A stretch of 64,000 bases of DNA, taken from contig NZ_FQXC01000003.1 in NCBI RefSeq assembly GCF_900129875.1, positions 62,001 through 126,000 of the forward strand, written 5' to 3'. The DNA comes from Marivita hallyeonensis (GTDB lineage Bacteria > Pseudomonadota > Alphaproteobacteria > Rhodobacterales > Rhodobacteraceae). Position 1 is the stretch's first letter. Each line of letters starts with the position of its first letter. This document shows, piece by piece, positions 28,967-37,782 of this stretch. The notes below the pieces were generated by a model that saw only the letters and a program-made list of their open reading frames with translations, did no database searches and was not told where the DNA came from. A program made the position numbers and the translations under genes.

Positions 28967-30442
28967 ATGACCGGACGTTTTCTCAGCGGAGTTGCGGCTG
29001 CGACGCTTCTATGCACCCCGGCCATCGCGCAACAAACCGACTTGACCATCGCGCTCCAGCTCGAACCACCGCATATGGACCCGACCAGCGCAGCTGCAGG
29101 CGCGATTGACTCGGTGCTGTACTCGAACGTTTTCGAAGGGCTGACCCGGTTCATGTCCGACGGATCGGTGGTGCCCGGTCTGGCGGAAAGCTGGGAGATC
29201 AGCGAGGACGGCACGACCTACACGTTCAATTTGCGCGATGAGGTGACGTTCCACGATGGCACCGCAATGGATGCCGAGGATGTGAAATTCACACTCGACC
29301 GTGCCCGCGCTGAAGACAGTGCCAACGCGCAAAAAGCCCTGTTTGCGGGCATCGAAGAGGTGACGGTCCTCGACCCGTCGACCGTCGAAGTCAAACTCTC
29401 CGCACCCGACGGCAACTTCCTTTTCAACATGGCCTGGGGAGACGCGGTGATCGTCGCGCCCGAAAGCATTGAAAACATCAAACAGATGCCAGTCGGAACG
29501 GGCGCATTCAAATTCGACCAATGGGTGCAGGGCGACCGTGTGGAGATCAGCCGCAATCCCGACTACTGGGGCGAGGCACCGGCGCTGGAACGCGCCACCT
29601 TCAAATTCATCTCTGACCCGACCGCTGCCTTCGCCGCCATGATGGCTCAGGATGTTGACGCTTTCGCCGGGTTCCCGGCCCCAGAGAACCTTCCACAATT
29701 CGAGGCCGATCCGCGCTTTCAGGTGCTTGTCGGCTCGACCGAGGGCGAGACGATCCTGAGCACCAACAACAAGATGCCTCCTCTGGATGACCTGCGCGTC
29801 CGGCAAGCGATTGCCCATGCGATCGACCGCCAGGCGATCATCGATGGTGCGATGTTCGGCCTTGGCACACCGATCGGCACTCATTTCGCGCCGCACAACC
29901 CGGATTACGTCGATCTGACGTCACAATCCGCGTATGACCCCGAGAAATCCAAGGCGCTTCTGGCCGAGGCCGGTCTTGCCGACGGATTCACAACGACACT
30001 GAAATTGCCGCCGCCCTCCTATGCCCGTCGAGGAGGCGAGATCATCGCCGCGCAATTGCGCGCGGTGGGGATCGAGACCGAGATCACCAATCTCGAATGG
30101 GCGCAGTGGCTGGAAGAGGTGTTCCGTGGGAAGGATTTCGGCCTCACCATCGTCAGCCATACCGAGCCTTTTGACATCGGAATCTATGCGCGGCCAGAGT
30201 ACTATTTCCAGTATGACAATCCGGAATTTCAGGCGCTGATGACCACACTCACCGCCACAACCGATCCGGCGGCTCGGTCCGACCTTCTGGCGCAAGCCCA
30301 ACGCATGATCGCTGATGACTACGTGAATGGCTATCTGTTCCAGTTGGCGTTCCCGACGGTGGCAGACGCGCGCATCCAAGGGTTGTGGCAGAACGCGCCG
30401 ACACAGGCGACGGATCTTACTGGGGTGAGTTGGTCGAACTGA
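28967..30442 (+). CDS. ABC transporter substrate-binding protein, family 5 (peptide/opine-type)
   Basis: The 491-residue secreted protein has a cleavable signal (GVAAATLLCTPAIAQQ) and the family 5 (DppA/OppA-like) solute-binding fold: EPPHMDP, the VLYSNVFEGLTR and LAESWEISEDGTTYTFNLRDEVTFHDG signatures (split over residues 48-100) and the late VRQAIAHAIDRQAI. AGGAGG precedes the ATG. The permease and ATPase genes that normally follow are missing; the next gene is a MocR-type regulator. Such proteins bind peptides, nickel, opines or other amines; ligand here unknown. Confidence 0.9.
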   Translation: MTGRFLSGVAAATLLCTPAIAQQTDLTIALQLEPPHMDPTSAAAGAIDSVLYSNVFEGLTRFMSDGSVVPGLAESWEISEDGTTYTFNLRDEVTFHDGTAMDAEDVKFTLDRARAEDSANAQKALFAGIEEVTVLDPSTVEVKLSAPDGNFLFNMAWGDAVIVAPESIENIKQMPVGTGAFKFDQWVQGDRVEISRNPDYWGEAPALERATFKFISDPTAAFAAMMAQDVDAFAGFPAPENLPQFEADPRFQVLVGSTEGETILSTNNKMPPLDDLRVRQAIAHAIDRQAIIDGAMFGLGTPIGTHFAPHNPDYVDLTSQSAYDPEKSKALLAEAGLADGFTTTLKLPPPSYARRGGEIIAAQLRAVGIETEITNLEWAQWLEEVFRGKDFGLTIVSHTEPFDIGIYARPEYYFQYDNPEFQALMTTLTATTDPAARSDLLAQAQRMIADDYVNGYLFQLAFPTVADARIQGLWQNAPTQATDLTGVSWSN

Positions 30443-30549
30443 GCAGTCAGCTGGCAATACCAGAAACCGCGGCGGCCGGGACACGCGAACGCGTGGTAGT
30501 CCCGTCGCAGTTTTCTTTTGGGGATAACCAAAATTTAGTTCCCGGGTGA

Positions 30550-30573
30550 AAGAAACTTCGTACGAAGTTTCTT
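30550..30573. promoter_or_regulatory. 24-bp perfect palindrome
   Basis: Two 12-nt arms (30550-30561 and 30562-30573) are exact inverse complements with no spacer; half-site AAGAAACTTCGT. It lies 107 bp after the solute-binding protein stop and 98 bp before the MocR start, and is followed by a G-run but no T-run. It may be an operator for a dimeric regulator or a hairpin at the 3' end of the upstream mRNA. Confidence 0.45.
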
Positions 30574-30622
30574 GGGGGTCTCCAGTAAATTCTGGGCCAG
30601 CTTGATCCGTGACATGAAGATC

Positions 30623-30658
30623 GGCTTAAGACCAGATTGCCAAGGCTTTAAGTCCAAT
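30623..30658. promoter_or_regulatory. direct repeats in front of the MocR-type regulator
   Basis: Two imperfect 15-nt direct repeats, GGCTTAAGACCAGAT (30623-30637) and GGCTTTAAGTCCAAT (30644-30658), are 21 bp apart start to start, i.e. two helical turns. MocR/GntR-aminotransferase regulators are known to bind direct repeats near their own promoters, so this is a likely site for autoregulation. It ends only 13 bp before the ATG. Confidence 0.5.
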
Positions 30659-30671
30659 CTACGCTCGGTTC

Positions 30672-32144
30672 ATGGGCATCCCGGTGGAAAACTTCTTTCT
30701 CAAGCCAGACACCAAAGGCACGCTTCAGGCCCGAATCCAGCAGATGGTGGCCGAGGGCATCCTGTCCGGTCGTTTTCGGCGTGGGGAGAAACTCCCCTCC
30801 AGCAGAAAGCTCGCAAAACACCTGGGCGTCAGCCGGATCACCGTGACGCTGGCCTATACCGAATTGCTCTCCAACGATTACCTAAGCTCGAAAGGACGGT
30901 CGGGATACTTCGTCTCGGACGATGCTCCGACACCGCCGACATTCGATGCGACACCGGAACGCGCGGACTCGGTCGACTGGACCCGCGCATTGGGGCGTCG
31001 CTTCACGGGATATGCCACACTGGTGAAACCACAGAACTGGCAGGACTACCGTTACCCCTTCCTTTACGGGCAGACTGACCCGCAGCTTTTCGATCATGCC
31101 CATTGGCGGCTTTGCGCCCTGCAGGCACTGGGGGCCAAGGATTTCGCCGCGTTGACGCAGGATTATTCCGATCAGGACGATCCACAACTTGTCGAGTTCA
31201 TCCTGCGCCACACGCTTCCTCGGCGCGGGATCACGGCGCGACCCGACGAAGTGCTCATTACCCTTGGTGCGCAGAACGCGCTTTGGCTGACAAAGCAGGC
31301 ATTGCTCAACGAGAGCCGGCTCGCGGTGATCGAAGACCCGTGCTATCCCGCGTTGCGCGAGATCCTGATGCGCGCCCGCTGCTTCGTTCACGCAACGCCC
31401 GTGGACAAGGATGGCTTACCCCCGGACCAGATCCCGGAGGGGGCGGACGTGATCTTTGTCACGCCCAGCCACCAGTGCCCCACCTCTTACACGATGCCGC
31501 TCGCCCGGCGACAGGCGCTTCTGGCCCGCGCGCGCGATCTGGATGCGTTGATCGTAGAGGACGATTACGAGTTCGAGATCGCCCATATCAAACCGCCCAT
31601 GCCCGCGCTCAAAAGCCTCGATGCCGACGGGCGCGTGATCTATGTCGGCAGTTTCTCCAAATCGCTTTTTCCGGGTTTGCGCCTTGGTTACATCGTCGGC
31701 TCCGCCCCGTTCATTCGTGAGGTGCGCGCGTTGCGCGCTTCGATTTTGCGCCACCCACCAGGACACGCCCAGCGCACGACCGCTTATTTTCTGAGCCTCG
31801 GCCACTACGACAGCCTTGTGAAACGCATCGGGAAGGCCCTGAACGACCGTCGTGTGATCATGGAACACGCCATCCGCAAATACGGCCTGACAATCGCTGG
31901 AAAAGGCACTCATGGCGGATCATCTTTCTGGATGCGCGCTCCAGATCACGTGGACTGTGAAGAATTGACCGTGCGCCTGCGCGAAGAGGCCAGTGTTCTG
32001 ATTGAACCGGGAACCGCGTTTTTTGCCGGACCAAACCCGCCGCGAAACTTCTATCGCATCGCCTACAGCTCGATTGCGCAGGCGCGGATCGATCCGGGCA
32101 TCGCCGAAATCGCCCGCGCCATCGACGCAACATCCGTCACATAG
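30672..32144 (+). CDS. MocR-type PLP-dependent transcriptional regulator
   Basis: The 490-residue protein joins an N-terminal GntR winged helix (about 15-80, GTLQARIQQMVAEGILSGRFRRGEKLPSSRKLAKHLGVSRITVTLAY region) to a fold-type I aminotransferase domain (about 110-485) with the PLP lysine in VGSFSKSLFPGLRLGY. This is the PdxR/TauR/EnuR class, where PLP bound to Lys reacts with an effector amine to change DNA binding. The N-terminus resembles TauR/EnuR, but no taurine or ectoine genes adjoin it. The ATG lacks a clear ribosome site. Its last 8 bp overlap the convergent FAD oxidoreductase gene. Confidence 0.9.
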   Translation: MGIPVENFFLKPDTKGTLQARIQQMVAEGILSGRFRRGEKLPSSRKLAKHLGVSRITVTLAYTELLSNDYLSSKGRSGYFVSDDAPTPPTFDATPERADSVDWTRALGRRFTGYATLVKPQNWQDYRYPFLYGQTDPQLFDHAHWRLCALQALGAKDFAALTQDYSDQDDPQLVEFILRHTLPRRGITARPDEVLITLGAQNALWLTKQALLNESRLAVIEDPCYPALREILMRARCFVHATPVDKDGLPPDQIPEGADVIFVTPSHQCPTSYTMPLARRQALLARARDLDALIVEDDYEFEIAHIKPPMPALKSLDADGRVIYVGSFSKSLFPGLRLGYIVGSAPFIREVRALRASILRHPPGHAQRTTAYFLSLGHYDSLVKRIGKALNDRRVIMEHAIRKYGLTIAGKGTHGGSSFWMRAPDHVDCEELTVRLREEASVLIEPGTAFFAGPNPPRNFYRIAYSSIAQARIDPGIAEIARAIDATSVT

Positions 32145-33171
32145 AGGCGTCGACGCCGAAGCCCTCTGGGATGGTGTCCAACCCGTCCAGCACGAGGTCC
32201 GCCATCACCTCCGCCACTTTCGGGGCCATGCCAAAGCCGATCTTGAAGCCACCATTGGCGATGTAGTGACCCGGTCGATCGGGCCAGGCACCCAGCATCG
32301 GCGCGCGAGACCGCGCGCGCGGTCGCACACCGGCCCAACGGTGGATCACCGGTGCGTCCGCCAGCACTGGCATCGCTGCGCGCGCGCGGGCGACAAGTTC
32401 GTCACACTGGTCATCAACCGAAGATGGGTCTTCGAATTCCCGCTCAGTCGTGGATCCCACTGCCACCGTACCATCCGCGTGCGGTACGATGTGCAGCCCG
32501 TCCACGAAGACCTGCGGCGCTACCATAGCTGCATGGCGGAAGGCCACGGACTGCCCCTTGACCCCGACGCCGACCGCTTTTCCAAGCGCATCAGAAAGCG
32601 CCAGAAGCCCCTGCCACCCGGTCGCCCAGATCACCGCACCCTGGTCTTGGGCATCCGGCACGACCTCGACACGCCTGGTTCGCAAAGCGGCGACCAATGC
32701 CGCGCAGGCGTGTCGCGGATGCAATCGCGCGGTCAGGGTGTCGAGGATCAGAAATCCGGTCCCGGTCCTCGGGGCGAACTCCCCTGCGTCTGACGAAGGG
32801 ACCACGTCCCACACCGCTCGCCCCTGCCAAAGCGCCTTCGCACCATCGATCCGTGATCGCGCGAGATCAAGCGCGCGGTCATCGACGATGGGTTGCAGGC
32901 GACCCAACCTCGCATAGCCGGGATCGACGCCGCCAGCCTCCTGCACCTCGGGCCAGAAGGCCTCTGCCATCAGCAGGCTTTCCAACTGAAACGCCTTTTT
33001 GTCATTCCAATTCTCGGGCACATGCGGCGCCAGTGCACCGACAAGACCACCGCTCGATCCAGACCCAGCGCCGAACGGGTCGACCACCTGAACCCGCGCG
33101 CCGCGCCTGGCCAGCACCCACGCGATGCTGAGACCGAAAACCCCCGCCCCGCGCACTGTGATTTCCGCCAT
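32137..33171 (-). CDS. FAD-dependent oxidoreductase (DAO family), probable MnmC oxidase half
   Basis: The 344-residue protein starts with the dinucleotide-binding GAGVFGLSIAWVLARRGARVQVVDP and has the DAO-family close GHYIANGGFKIGFGMAPKVAEVM. Resembling glycine/D-amino-acid oxidases, it is encoded divergently, 53 bp from, mnmD. In E. coli MnmC the methyltransferase and an FAD oxidase of this family are fused and together finish mnm5s2U34 in tRNA. I infer that this gene is the separate oxidase half, which would convert cmnm5s2U to nm5s2U, but a generic amino-acid oxidase is the alternative. ATG at 33171 chosen because MAEITVRGAGVFG is the natural N-terminus. Confidence 0.8.
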   Translation of the reverse strand: MAEITVRGAGVFGLSIAWVLARRGARVQVVDPFGAGSGSSGGLVGALAPHVPENWNDKKAFQLESLLMAEAFWPEVQEAGGVDPGYARLGRLQPIVDDRALDLARSRIDGAKALWQGRAVWDVVPSSDAGEFAPRTGTGFLILDTLTARLHPRHACAALVAALRTRRVEVVPDAQDQGAVIWATGWQGLLALSDALGKAVGVGVKGQSVAFRHAAMVAPQVFVDGLHIVPHADGTVAVGSTTEREFEDPSSVDDQCDELVARARAAMPVLADAPVIHRWAGVRPRARSRAPMLGAWPDRPGHYIANGGFKIGFGMAPKVAEVMADLVLDGLDTIPEGFGVDASM

Positions 33172-33224
33172 TGCCAATCCGGACACCCCTCGCCAATGTC
33201 GCGCTGTCGTTAAGGTATCTCGAA

Positions 33225-33902
33225 ATGAACCACCAGTCAGAACCCGTCGAATGGCGCGACCGGGATGTGCCTGTGTCCCGGCGCTTCGACGACCCCTATT
33301 TCTCGCTCGACAATGGTCTGGCCGAAACGCGCTACGTGTTTTTGCGGGGCAATGACCTGCCTGCACGGTTTCGGGACGGATTGCACATCGCAGAACTGGG
33401 GTTCGGCACCGGCCTGAACCTGCTGGCCACAATGCACCTGTGGCGCGCCAGCGGGCAAACCGGAACGCTTCACTTTACAAGCTTCGAGGCCTTCCCAATG
33501 ACCCCTGACGATATGATCCGCGCTCAGCAGGCTTTTCCAGAGCTGTCGGCCATCGCCGCTGAGCTTGCTCCATATTGGCTGGCACAGGCAGGGACGATCG
33601 CGCTGCCGGGACTGTCGTTCACTTTGATCGAAGGCGATGCGCGAGAGACCGTGAAACACCTCACACGCCCGGTCGACGCGTGGTACCTCGATGGCTTTTC
33701 GCCTGCAAAGAACCCAGAACTCTGGGACCCGGACTTGCTTGCCCATGTCAGTGCGAAGGCCACCGAAAACGGCACGGCCGCCACCTACACGGCTGCTGGC
33801 CACGTACGGCGTGCCCTCGATGCGGCGGGGTTCACCACCGAACGGATCCCCGGGTTTGGCCGCAAACGCCACATGACCATCGCGCGAAAAACCTCCGCAT
33901 GA
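33225..33902 (+). CDS. mnmD: tRNA (5-methylaminomethyl-2-thiouridine)(34)-methyltransferase MnmD
   Basis: The 225-residue SAM enzyme methylates nm5s2U34 of tRNAs for Lys, Glu and Gln to mnm5s2U. SAM motif I is LGFGTGLNLLAT, and the diagnostic motif WYLDGFSPAKNPELWDPDLL is present, as are the N-terminal DVPVSRRFDDPYFS and GLAETRYVFL. It is a stand-alone version of the MnmC methyltransferase domain. The ATG at 33225 follows the family N-terminus. Its stop overlaps the start of the EamA transporter gene as ATGA. Confidence 0.93.
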   Translation: MNHQSEPVEWRDRDVPVSRRFDDPYFSLDNGLAETRYVFLRGNDLPARFRDGLHIAELGFGTGLNLLATMHLWRASGQTGTLHFTSFEAFPMTPDDMIRAQQAFPELSAIAAELAPYWLAQAGTIALPGLSFTLIEGDARETVKHLTRPVDAWYLDGFSPAKNPELWDPDLLAHVSAKATENGTAATYTAAGHVRRALDAAGFTTERIPGFGRKRHMTIARKTSA

Positions 33903-34765
33903 CAGAGACGAACAACAAGCTTGGCATCTGGCTCATGATCGCGACGACCTTTGTTTTCGCTGTTCAGGACGGATTATCTCAGCACCTCGCCAGCACGTAC
34001 AACGTGCTCATGGTGGTGATGATCCGGTACTGGTTCTTCGCCGCCTTCGTGGTTTTCGTCGCAAGCCGACGTGCAGGCGGATTGCGCACCGCCGCCTCCA
34101 CCGAACAGCCATTGCTCCAAGGCTTTCGCGGTCTGCTTCTGGCCAGCGAGATTTGCGTCATGGTGCTCGCCTTTACCTATCTCGGGCTTGTGGAAAGCCA
34201 CGCGATCTTCGCCTGCTATCCGCTGCTCATCGCGGCGCTCTCAGGACCGATCCTAGGTGAGCAGGTCGGGTGGCGCCGATGGGCGGCTATCGGCTTCGGC
34301 TTTGTCGGTATCCTGATCATCCTGCAACCCGGTGTCGATGTATTCTCACCCCTTGCGATCATTCCGGCGGTGTCGGCGCTGATGTTTGCGCTTTACGGAT
34401 TGCTCACGCGCTACGCCGCGCGCCGAGACAGCGCCGCCACCAGCTTTTTTTGGACAGGCACGGTCGGCGCCATCTACATGACCTTGATCGGAATCTGGTT
34501 CTGGGAGCCCATGTCCGGCGCGGATTGGGGATGGATGGCCATGCTCTGCGTCACCGGCGCCTTGGGACATTATCTGCTGATCCGCTGCTATGACGTGGCC
34601 GAAGCCAGCGCGGTACAGCCCTTTGCATATTTCCAGCTACCCTTCGCCTCCAGCATCGGGATCTTCCTCTTCGGTGAGACCATTGAGCCGCACGTGATCT
34701 TTGGCGCGAGCCTGATCGTTGCGGCCGGGCTTTTCACCCTATGGCGACAGAGGCAGAAGGGTTGA
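33899..34765 (+). CDS. EamA/DMT-family transporter
   Basis: The 288-residue inner-membrane protein has about ten hydrophobic helices in two EamA repeats (helices 1-5 and 6-10), beginning GIWLMIATTFVFAVQDGLSQHL. It belongs to the drug/metabolite transporter superfamily; substrates vary widely and cannot be predicted. The start overlaps the mnmD stop by ATGA. Its last 27 bp overlap the end of the convergent lytic transglycosylase gene. Confidence 0.9.
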   Translation: MTETNNKLGIWLMIATTFVFAVQDGLSQHLASTYNVLMVVMIRYWFFAAFVVFVASRRAGGLRTAASTEQPLLQGFRGLLLASEICVMVLAFTYLGLVESHAIFACYPLLIAALSGPILGEQVGWRRWAAIGFGFVGILIILQPGVDVFSPLAIIPAVSALMFALYGLLTRYAARRDSAATSFFWTGTVGAIYMTLIGIWFWEPMSGADWGWMAMLCVTGALGHYLLIRCYDVAEASAVQPFAYFQLPFASSIGIFLFGETIEPHVIFGASLIVAAGLFTLWRQRQKG

Positions 34766-36703
34766 GCCGATCAATTCTTCTGAAAACGGCACAGGATGTG
34801 GAGGACGCCCGAGGCGCGCGCGGTACACGGGCAGGCTTTCGGTCACCCGCATGACGTAATTGCGCGTCTCGGCAAACGGAATGTGCTCGATCCAGTCGAT
34901 GATCTCCATACCACCCTGTCTTGGGTCACCACGCTCGTTCATCCAGCGGATCGGACGGCTTGGCCCGGCGTTATAGGCGGCCGCCATCATCACGGCGTTG
35001 CCGTCGAACTGGTCGGCCAAACGCTCCAGATAGGTGCCGCCCAAAACGGCATTGTAGACGGGGTCGGTTAGCAGCTTGGTCTCGGAATACTCCACGTCCA
35101 ACCATCCGGCGACCTCACGCGCTGTGGCAGGCATCACCTGCATTAACCCAAGCGCGCCCACGGGCGACACGACACGATGGTCGAACTCTGATTCGCGTCT
35201 GGCAATCGCAAGGACAAGCTCTGGCGGCACGGCATGCCCGACCTCGGCCACCGGGTGTAGCGCGTAATACGGCGCATGGACTTCGTGTCCAAATTGGGCT
35301 GCCCGTTTGCCCAGCATGACCTGAATATGCGGCTGGCCTAGGTCTTCGAGCATTTGCCCCATCTGCCCGATCTCTGTCCGTGACAGGCTTTCGGCAAGGT
35401 GTGTGAGGAACCGTTCGGCCAAGGCAGTCTCATTCGCATCAAGCAAGAGCACCGCCGCCTCGAAGACCGATGAGTCGGTAAACGCCGCATCGCGCCAATC
35501 GGGGAATTGTTCTTCACCACTCAACCGTGCATCGGGTGCGATCCCACCACGCTCTGCTGCGAGCAGGCCGTAGAATGACGTCTGGTATTCCGCGCCAAAC
35601 GCATAGGCTTCGGCCGCGGCGGCGTCATCTCCCAAAGCTTCATGCGCGCGCCCCAACCAGTAGCCTGCACGGCCCAGTGAGATCGGTGTGTCGACCGCCC
35701 CTCGAAACGCTTCGAAATGTTCCGCTGCTTGTTCAGCGTCATTAAGAAATCGCAGGGAAATGTATCCGGACAACCATTCCAGATCCGCAAAGCGCGAACC
35801 GCTGTCGAGGTGATGCGAAGACGCGATGCGATAGGCAAGATCGTAATCCCCGGCGCGCATCATGCGCCGGGTCAGATCGGCCCGTTGCCGTGCCCAGAAC
35901 TCTGGCTTTCCCAGGGTCTCTTTCGAAGACGACCGCGCCAGGAGCAATTCTATGGAATCCTCGGTGCGACCCTTGCGCATCCGCCAAGCAAACCGTTCAA
36001 AGGCCAGGCCGGCATCGGCGCTCAAGCCCGCCGGGACCGCATCGATCAACGCGTCCACGCCAGCAGCATCGGACCGCAATCCAAGGCGCGCTGCCGAAAG
36101 CGCATCCCATCCATCATCGACCAGCGGAAGCATCGCCTGCGCGTTGCTGATCCATCCCCGCCAAAGCATGACGTCCAACCGTTCGGGATGCAGCGGAGCC
36201 AGTAGCTCGCCATAGGTATCTACGAATGACGCCTGTTCTTCAGCGGTCAGGCTTAAGGTCAACCATGCGGTTGTGATGACGTCATGAGCCGCCTCGCGGT
36301 CATCCGCCGTCAGATGCGCGCGCGCGAGCGACAGCGCGCCCGCACCTGTTTCAGGGACGTGACCTGCATAAAAGGTCCTGATCGTTTCTGCCGAAGCCGA
36401 CGTCATCGCGGCTTCGCTTTTCTCCTTCAAAAACGCAAGGCCCGGCCAATCCGGATTGCGCGACACAAAGTCCGTCACTTCGCGCTCGGATCCTTGCCCC
36501 GCCCGAAGGTAGTGCCACAAGATCACATCGAGCGCCGCCTGCCCGTCGCCCCGCGCTTCGATTTGCGCGGCAGCCCAGTTTCCCTCGCGCATGAGGTCCA
36601 TCGCGCGCTCAAGCGGGCGGTCCGCTGTTTGGGCAAAAACAGGCAAACTCACAAGAAAAGCAATCGCCGTGAGGACCGCCTTAAACCGAAACATGACTTG
36701 CAT
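34739..36703 (-). CDS. soluble lytic murein transglycosylase (SLT)
   Basis: The 654-residue secreted enzyme has a signal peptide (MFRFKAVLTAIAFLVSLPVFAQ), a long helical superhelix like the Slt70 U-domain, and a C-terminal lysozyme-like domain. The catalytic Glu lies in AIARRESEFDHRVVS, followed by VGALGLMQVMPATAREVAG and MMAAAYNAGPSR. It cuts glycan strands to 1,6-anhydro-muropeptides in the periplasm. I use ATG 36703; ATG 36694 and an upstream GTG are alternatives. Convergent overlap with the EamA gene leaves no room for a terminator. Confidence 0.93.
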   Translation of the reverse strand: MQVMFRFKAVLTAIAFLVSLPVFAQTADRPLERAMDLMREGNWAAAQIEARGDGQAALDVILWHYLRAGQGSEREVTDFVSRNPDWPGLAFLKEKSEAAMTSASAETIRTFYAGHVPETGAGALSLARAHLTADDREAAHDVITTAWLTLSLTAEEQASFVDTYGELLAPLHPERLDVMLWRGWISNAQAMLPLVDDGWDALSAARLGLRSDAAGVDALIDAVPAGLSADAGLAFERFAWRMRKGRTEDSIELLLARSSSKETLGKPEFWARQRADLTRRMMRAGDYDLAYRIASSHHLDSGSRFADLEWLSGYISLRFLNDAEQAAEHFEAFRGAVDTPISLGRAGYWLGRAHEALGDDAAAAEAYAFGAEYQTSFYGLLAAERGGIAPDARLSGEEQFPDWRDAAFTDSSVFEAAVLLLDANETALAERFLTHLAESLSRTEIGQMGQMLEDLGQPHIQVMLGKRAAQFGHEVHAPYYALHPVAEVGHAVPPELVLAIARRESEFDHRVVSPVGALGLMQVMPATAREVAGWLDVEYSETKLLTDPVYNAVLGGTYLERLADQFDGNAVMMAAAYNAGPSRPIRWMNERGDPRQGGMEIIDWIEHIPFAETRNYVMRVTESLPVYRARLGRPPHPVPFSEELIGSTLLPLSP

Positions 36704-36825
36704 TTTCCCCACTGAAACAGGATAGACGGCTCGCTAAAGGATAACCCGGTCCAAGTGAGCTTCAACTCACATTCGCGGGACGGGTGCAACGGCAATACTG
36801 CCACAACGTGAAAAGGAGCGTGACA

Positions 36826-37701
36826 ATGTTCAGTGGGTCAATGGTTGCACTGGTCACACCGTTCAAGAACGGTGCAGTGGATTTTGCCGCGCTCAAACGC
36901 CTTGTGGACTGGCATGTCGATCAGGGCACGCACGGTCTGGTTCCCGTGGGCACGACGGGTGAAAGCCCGACACTGAGCCACGAAGAGCACGAAGAAGTCG
37001 TGACCTCCGTGGTCGAGGCCGCCAATGGGCGCATTCCTGTCATCGCCGGTGCAGGGTCGAACAACACTGCCGAGGCAATCCGGTTTCTGCAGCACGCCGA
37101 AAAAGCGGGCGCGCAGGCAGGTCTGGTCGTGACGCCGTACTACAACAAGCCGACACAAGACGGGTTGATCCGGCATTACACAGCGTTGCATGATGCCTGC
37201 ACCCTGCCGATTTTCATCTACAACATCCCCGGGCGATCAGTCGTTGACATGACGCCCAAGACGATGGGCGAATTGGCCAAGCTGCCGCGCATCATCGGCG
37301 TTAAGGACGCAACCGGCGATCTCGCACGCGTGTCTGCCCAGCGCATCACCTGCGGCAAGGACTTCGTGCAACTCTCCGGTGAAGACGCCACGGCGCACGG
37401 CTTCAACGCACAGGGCGGTGTGGGCATGATCTCGGTCACTGCAAATGTCGCGCCAAAGCTGTGTTCGGAAATGCAGGAGGCGACCCTCGCCGGAGACTTC
37501 GGTAAAGCGCTGGACCTGCAGGATCGGCTGATGCCGCTGCATCACGGGATCTTCACAGAACCGGGCCTGTGCGGTGCGAAATACGCGATGAGTCGTCTGG
37601 GACTTTGCGACGAAGACATGCGCCCGCCGCTTTTCCCGGTATCGCAGCCGACGCGCGACCTGATTGACAGCGGTCTGCGCCATGCCGGACTTCTGAATTA
37701 A
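36826..37701 (+). CDS. dapA: 4-hydroxy-tetrahydrodipicolinate synthase
   Basis: The 291-residue class I aldolase condenses pyruvate with aspartate semialdehyde in the lysine and diaminopimelate pathway. The Schiff-base lysine is in [10 protein letters not shown]; the YNIPGRS motif, [10 protein letters not shown] and the start [11 protein letters not shown] are present. AAGGAG lies before the ATG. dapB is about 10 kb away in the same window, on the other strand. Confidence 0.96.
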   Translation: MFSGSMVALVTPFKNGAVDFAALKRLVDWHVDQGTHGLVPVGTTGESPTLSHEEHEEVVTSVVEAANGRIPVIAGAGSNNTAEAIRFLQHAEKAGAQAGLVVTPYYNKPTQDGLIRHYTALHDACTLPIFIYNIPGRSVVDMTPKTMGELAKLPRIIGVKDATGDLARVSAQRITCGKDFVQLSGEDATAHGFNAQGGVGMISVTANVAPKLCSEMQEATLAGDFGKALDLQDRLMPLHHGIFTEPGLCGAKYAMSRLGLCDEDMRPPLFPVSQPTRDLIDSGLRHAGLLN

Positions 37702-37730
37702 TCCAGCCTTACCTTCCACAAGAGCCAACG

Positions 37731-37767
37731 AAAAAGGCCGCGCAACTGATGCGCGGCCTTTTTTTTT
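37731..37767. terminator. bidirectional rho-independent terminator
   Basis: A perfect 9-bp stem GGCCGCGCA / TGCGCGGCC (37736-37744 and 37750-37758) with a 5-nt loop is followed by nine T and preceded by five A, so it can work for both dapA and the convergent M16 operon. It is the best terminator in the window. Confidence 0.93.
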
Positions 37768-37782
37768 AGCTGGTGTTTGTCC

